From NCBI GenBank assembly GCA_017481065.1, contig JAFUPT010000092.1, positions 1 through 18,048 of the forward strand: 18,048 nucleotides of DNA, given 5' to 3'. The translations under genes were made by a program, and so were the position numbers. This document shows positions 14,716-18,048 of this stretch, piece by piece. The stretch comes from Clostridia bacterium. GTDB taxonomy: Bacteria; Bacillota_A; Clostridia; Christensenellales; Aristaeellaceae. How positions within the stretch are numbered: the stretch's first letter is position 1; each line of letters starts with the position of its first letter. The notes below the pieces were generated by a model. The model ran no database searches. It was given only the letters and a program-made list of their open reading frames with translations, and was not told the origin of the DNA.

Positions 14716-16005
14716 TTACTCCGCCCACTCCAAGGTTTTCAGCTTCAGCGCTTCCCCGAAGCCGATGCGCTGGATGGAGGAGAGATCATAAGCGATGCGC
14801 ATTTCCAGACCGTCGATCTCCCGCAGGTCGCAGCCCCAGATGCTCCGGTCGGCCAGCGCGGCATAGGCGAGGGTTTCGGCAGGCATATCGTGGGAGAAGC
14901 GGGCGAAGGTATCCAGGATTTCGGGATCATCGGTGATCAGCTGTTTTTCATCGCCGCGGGCCACGAAGAAGCCGCCGTTTTCCCTGCGCGCCCCGGCATA
15001 GAGGAAGATGGCGGAGGCAAGGGCGAAGGAAAGGCCGATGGGCGCTTCGAAGGTCTTATCCGCATAGGCGCGGATGGAGGGCAGGATCGTGCGGCAGAAA
15101 TTGCCCAGCAGGTTCCTGCCGGTTTCGAGCAGCGGCATATCATTCATGGGGTTTTCCAGCCGTTCGAAGGCGGAGATCACATCCGGGGCGATCTCATCCT
15201 TTTCATAGGGCAGGGTGGGCAGGATTTCATCGAAGAAGCTGTGGCCGATCCACGCGCGCATGGCCTCATCCCTGAGAACCTCCGCGAAGTTCTTCTTGCC
15301 TGCCAGGAAGCCCGCGGCGGCGCAGAGGAACACGGCGGAATCGAATATGCGCTTCTTTTTATCGCAGGTTTTGGCGTAATCCAGCCCGCTGCAGATGGGC
15401 GCGATGGCCTCCGGGGCCTCGCCATTGGTAGTGAGGCGGGCGAAGGGCTCGGCCCATGCGATGAAATCATCCTTGTAGTTCATTTCATGCTGGGCGGCGG
15501 CCGCTTCGGCGGGACCCAGGCTGCCGCACAGGGCTTCGGCGAGGGCCAGCTGGCCCACGGTGGCGGAGGCGGCGGGATCATCCGTCACTTCTATGATCCG
15601 GGGCGCGGTAAGGCCCATATCAATCCGTGCCTTGCGCACCAGCGCGGCGGTGGCAAGTTCTGCGGTGTTTCCGGCATGGCAGAAGATCACTTCGGCTTCG
15701 GCGGCGTGCTGCGGGGCCTCCTCCGGGGCGCAGACGGACAGGATGCTCTGCACCACCCTCTCCTCCTTGATGCGCTTGCCATCCAGGTTTTCGCCGCGCA
15801 CCAGCATGGTGAACATGCCGTCCTGCGGGGCGAGGTATTCGGCCTTGGCGGTGGCGCACACCGCGCCGATGCCCTTGCCGTCCAGCAGGCGGGCGACGCA
15901 GCCCAGCATCACCGCATCTGCGCCGAGGATCATGCAACGTGCCTGCTCCGGCCTTCTATCCGCAATTTCGTAGCGCTCCATCATGGAGCGGTTCAGCTGT
16001 ACCAT
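14716..16005 (-). CDS. Mannitol/altronate dehydrogenase (UxaB-like) family protein with degenerate catalytic motif
   Basis: This 429-residue protein is related to polyol and uronate dehydrogenases of the mannitol dehydrogenase family. Family sequence is seen in QDGMFTMLVRGENLDG (61-76) and in the C-terminal helical domain: ERLENPMNDMPLLETGRNLL (281-300), ILPSIRAY (307-314) and GLSFALASAIFLYAG (324-338). Two hallmarks are altered. The nucleotide loop, normally like GxGNFxRGF, reads LGADAVMLGCV (27-37). The active-site motif KxRxLNGxH reads KKRIFDSAV (217-225), keeping the lysine but with Asp for Asn and Val for His. It may be inactive or do something else. ATG 16005 lies two bases after the stop of the preceding gene, with GAGGG before it. 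It is the last gene of a three-gene operon. Confidence 0.72.
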   Translation of the reverse strand: MVQLNRSMMERYEIADRRPEQARCMILGADAVMLGCVARLLDGKGIGAVCATAKAEYLAPQDGMFTMLVRGENLDGKRIKEERVVQSILSVCAPEEAPQHAAEAEVIFCHAGNTAELATAALVRKARIDMGLTAPRIIEVTDDPAASATVGQLALAEALCGSLGPAEAAAAQHEMNYKDDFIAWAEPFARLTTNGEAPEAIAPICSGLDYAKTCDKKKRIFDSAVFLCAAAGFLAGKKNFAEVLRDEAMRAWIGHSFFDEILPTLPYEKDEIAPDVISAFERLENPMNDMPLLETGRNLLGNFCRTILPSIRAYADKTFEAPIGLSFALASAIFLYAGARRENGGFFVARGDEKQLITDDPEILDTFARFSHDMPAETLAYAALADRSIWGCDLREIDGLEMRIAYDLSSIQRIGFGEALKLKTLEWAE

Positions 16006-16007
16006 AT

Positions 16008-16508
16008 TTATCCCTCAATGGCGGGGGCGTCCACCCGCAGGTATTCGCAGAGCGCATCCATCATCAGCTGGTGGTCCATCCAGTGGGGCATGCCGCTGCA
16101 GAGGGTGTAGCCCAGCAGCTTGCCCGCCCGATTGCGGATGGGGAAGCAGCCGCCGCAGAGGGCGAAATCATCCTCAATTTCAAATTCCGGCTCCATGGCG
16201 CGCGCGCCCTCGGCCACTTCCACCAGGGAGAGTATGGAGCTCACGCCGGTGATGCGGCAGGTGTTCAGCTTTTTATCCATCCACCAATCATTGTTGCTGG
16301 TGGTGCCGTCCATCAGGTAAGAAAAGGCGATGTGCCCGCCCACAATGATGCGGAACGCGGCGCTCTTTTTATATTTCTCCTTCGCCAGCCGGGCCATGAT
16401 CAGGCCGAGGGCGAGGGCGTCCTCCGCAGTGAAGGATTCAAAGCGCAGCATTTCCTCCTGCCTGCGCAGGATATCCAGCCATTCCGGCTTATAATCCACA
16501 AATTTCAT
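16008..16508 (-). CDS. HbpS/GlcG-like heme-binding-domain protein, UPF0303 family
   Basis: This 166-residue protein matches the UPF0303 branch of the HbpS/GlcG fold. Marks are LRFESFTAEDALALG (21-35), the family phrase for DALxLG, then DGTTSNNDWWMDKKLNT (67-83), GGCFPIRNRAGKLLGY (119-134) and the final SGMPHWMDHQLMMDALCEYL (138-157). The biochemical role of UPF0303 proteins is not settled; relatives bind heme or small cofactors, and many sit beside sugar or polyol dehydrogenase genes, as here. It begins 12 bases after the thiamine kinase gene with an ideal AAGGAGG, and the dehydrogenase-like gene starts two bases after its stop. No signal peptide is seen, so it should be cytoplasmic. The heme function is unproven for this protein. 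Confidence 0.82.
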   Translation of the reverse strand: MKFVDYKPEWLDILRRQEEMLRFESFTAEDALALGLIMARLAKEKYKKSAAFRIIVGGHIAFSYLMDGTTSNNDWWMDKKLNTCRITGVSSILSLVEVAEGARAMEPEFEIEDDFALCGGCFPIRNRAGKLLGYTLCSGMPHWMDHQLMMDALCEYLRVDAPAIEG

Positions 16509-16520
16509 GCGATAACCTCC

Positions 16521-17786
16521 TTAAAGTTCGCGTATTGCCAGCAAAACGCCGCTCTTTACGCCGATCTCGGCGAAATCCGCAGCAAAATCATTGCCCATGC
16601 CCAGGGGGAAGTGGGGCTCGATCGTGCCATTTTCCAATTCATATTTCGCGCCCCGGATGCTTACGCCCTCGCATTTCCCGCACAGGGCGAATACCGAGAG
16701 CTTGCCCTTCGACCTCGGCATCTTCACGCTGCCATCCTTCACGGCCGCGATATGCACCCTGCCATCGCAGAGCTCGGCATGATCGCCGCGCAGGGCGAGG
16801 CAATTCAGGGTTTGCAAATTCGCCAGCGTGTGGTCCAGCCTGCCGCCGATGCCGCCGATGATCAAAAAATCCCGGATTCCGAATTCCCAGGCATATTTCA
16901 CGCAGAGCATGGTATCGGTATCATCCTTGATCACCGGATGGCGGATGATGTTTTCGCCCTGCGGCGCATCCATGGAATCAAAATCCCCGATCACCGCGTC
17001 GGGCTTCGCGCCCGCGCGCCGGGCAGTTTCAAGCCCCGCATCGGCGCAGAGGATCATATCATTTTCCCGGGGTATGTAGGCGGCCTGGGGATCGCCCTCG
17101 CAATAAGCTGTGAAGATTACGCAGCGGCGCTGGGGCAGCAGGTCCTCGAAGGAATCGATCATGCCGTCGGCGATGGTTTCGATTTGCGCATGGGCGAAGG
17201 CGGCGTGGATGTCCTTCTTGCAGTAGGCGGCCATGCCCGCGCATTTCGCGCCCTGTATGCCTTCCAGCACATCCTCAAATACCGCGCATTTCTCCGGAGC
17301 AACGCCGAGCCGGTTCGCCGCCAGCAGGAAAACCTCGCCCCGGGCCTTGCCCCGGCCGCCGGTTTCATCCGTGGAGCACAGGGCGTCGAACCAGTGAAGG
17401 ATTCCAAGATTGGTGAGGCACGGTCTGTACAGATATTCCGGCAGCGCAGTGGCCACCGCCAGCTTCACGCCCGTCGCTTTCAGCGTTTTCAGGTAGCTCC
17501 GCGCGCCGGGGTTCAGCTGCACATGGTGGGAATATTCCTCCACCACCTGCTCCGTCCATTCGCGCACGATTTCCTCCCAGTTTTCGCTGAGCCCGAAGCG
17601 TTCGATGGTGTATTCCGCGCTCTCGCGGTAGCTCTTTCCCGAAAGCGCGCGCCCGTAATCCTCCGGGCATTCCATGCCGCGCTTCTCGAAGAATATCCTG
17701 TCCACATCCTGCCACACGCGCATGCTGTCCAGCAGGGTGCCGTCAAGATCAAAGATCGCGGCCTCGAAGGGGAATTTTATGTTCAT
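16521..17786 (-). CDS. HAD-superfamily phosphatase fused to thiamine pyrophosphokinase
   Basis: This 421-residue cytoplasmic protein has two enzyme domains. Residues 1 to about 215 are a HAD hydrolase of the phosphoglucomutase-like subfamily: FDLDGTLLDS at 12-21 with the nucleophile Asp13 and Asp15, AVATALP near 110-116, Lys147, and VFEDVLEGIQGAKCAGM at 169-185. Residues about 222-421 are thiamine pyrophosphokinase, which makes thiamine diphosphate from thiamine and ATP: CADAGLETARRAGAKPDAVI (247-266), GDFDS (267-271), KDDTDTML (287-294) and GGIGGRLDHTLANLQTL (311-327). I chose ATG 17786, preceded by AAGGAGT, because the open frame upstream runs only through a repeat. It leads the operon. The HAD substrate cannot be read from sequence; a thiamine phosphate would suit the partner domain. 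Confidence 0.9.
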   Translation of the reverse strand: MNIKFPFEAAIFDLDGTLLDSMRVWQDVDRIFFEKRGMECPEDYGRALSGKSYRESAEYTIERFGLSENWEEIVREWTEQVVEEYSHHVQLNPGARSYLKTLKATGVKLAVATALPEYLYRPCLTNLGILHWFDALCSTDETGGRGKARGEVFLLAANRLGVAPEKCAVFEDVLEGIQGAKCAGMAAYCKKDIHAAFAHAQIETIADGMIDSFEDLLPQRRCVIFTAYCEGDPQAAYIPRENDMILCADAGLETARRAGAKPDAVIGDFDSMDAPQGENIIRHPVIKDDTDTMLCVKYAWEFGIRDFLIIGGIGGRLDHTLANLQTLNCLALRGDHAELCDGRVHIAAVKDGSVKMPRSKGKLSVFALCGKCEGVSIRGAKYELENGTIEPHFPLGMGNDFAADFAEIGVKSGVLLAIREL

Positions 17787-17808
17787 GAAGTACTCCTTGG
17801 GGGTTATG

Positions 17809-18005
17809 CTGGGGCGCTGCCCCAGACCCCGCCAAAGGGGATGATCCCCTTTGGAAACCTCAGTAAGCGCTGCTTCGCAGCGCAGAAATAATAATATCAC
17901 GACGCGCAGCGTCGTTTCAGAGGGGTCCAGGGTAAATCATTTCCCCTGGCAGGGTTCTTAGGGGCAGCGCCCCTAAGCAGGGTTCTTAGGGACGGAGTCC
18001 TTAAG
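17809..18005. repeat. Composite palindromic element upstream of the HAD-thiamine kinase operon
   Basis: Seven parts can be read in order: a unit at 17809-17825 (CTGGGGC and GCCCCAG), a unit at 17832-17854 (CCAAAGGGGAT and ATCCCCTTTGG), the linker AAACCTCAGTAA, a hairpin GCGCTGC-TTC-GCAGCGC (17867-17883), AT-rich AATAATAATAT, a hairpin ACGACGC-GCA-GCGTCGT (17899-17915), then units near 17927-17949, 17958-17976 (TTAGGGGC and GCCCCTAA) and a decayed 17985-18005. No gene and no clear promoter were found from 17787 to the window end. Confidence 0.8.
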
Positions 18006-18048
18006 CCGGGGGTGCAGGGAATCGAAGCCAAGCGCGCCCTGCGGGCGA

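Noticed and set aside
15939..17891. 650-residue open frame on the plus strand
   Set aside because: Opposite three recognisable minus-strand genes and enters the repeat block; no motif or start signal.
17787..17900. N-terminal extension of the HAD-thiamine kinase protein
   Set aside because: The extra 38 residues are translated from a repeat, precede the ribosome site at ATG 17786 and do not resemble HAD proteins.
17787..18048. TPP riboswitch before the thiamine kinase gene
   Set aside because: No THI-box core motif was found on the minus strand; the region is palindromic repeats.

Overview
The window looks like chromosome from a Gram-positive Bacillota bacterium, most likely a gut-type member of the Clostridia. 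The signs are strong AGGAGG-type ribosome binding sites, TTGACA/TATAAT-type promoters with 17-18 bp spacing, tightly overlapping operons, a YufO/P/Q-type nucleoside transporter, an AraM-type glycerol-1-phosphate dehydrogenase and G+C-rich third codon positions. I cannot name the genus. No phage, IS element, CRISPR array, rRNA or tRNA was seen.

Layout. (1) 1-2800 (+): end of livH, then livM, livG and livF, the membrane and ATPase parts of a branched-chain amino acid ABC transporter, closed by a strong terminator. (2) 3215-7044 (+): a promoter, then a double-ATPase and two permeases of a BMP-type nucleoside ABC transporter, with no binding lipoprotein in view. (3) 9736-7212 (-): mnmG and rsmG, two RNA-modification genes. 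mnmG carries an in-frame TAA that cuts off its last 82 codons. (4) 10066-10835 (+): a self-contained transcription unit of three tiny peptides with double-glycine leaders, two of them with a CxxC...CxxC core. (5) 10861-12926 (+): alaS under its own promoter. It is a short form that lacks the C-terminal C-Ala domain. (6) 13185-14549 (+): a glycerol-1-phosphate dehydrogenase. (7) 17786-14716 (-): a three-gene operon of a HAD phosphatase-thiamine pyrophosphokinase fusion, an HbpS/UPF0303 protein and a mannitol/altronate dehydrogenase homologue that has lost catalytic motif residues.

Almost every large intergenic gap holds the same composite element: short G-tract/C-tract palindromes on both sides of a locus-specific hairpin or terminator, joined by recurring linkers. 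It occurs in six gaps and is the most pervasive unexplained structure here.

The best candidates for something undescribed are the orphan double-glycine peptide cluster (10128-10725), the composite palindrome/terminator elements, the degenerate dehydrogenase in its thiamine-linked operon, and the interrupted mnmG. All functions are read from motifs by eye; no database search was run.
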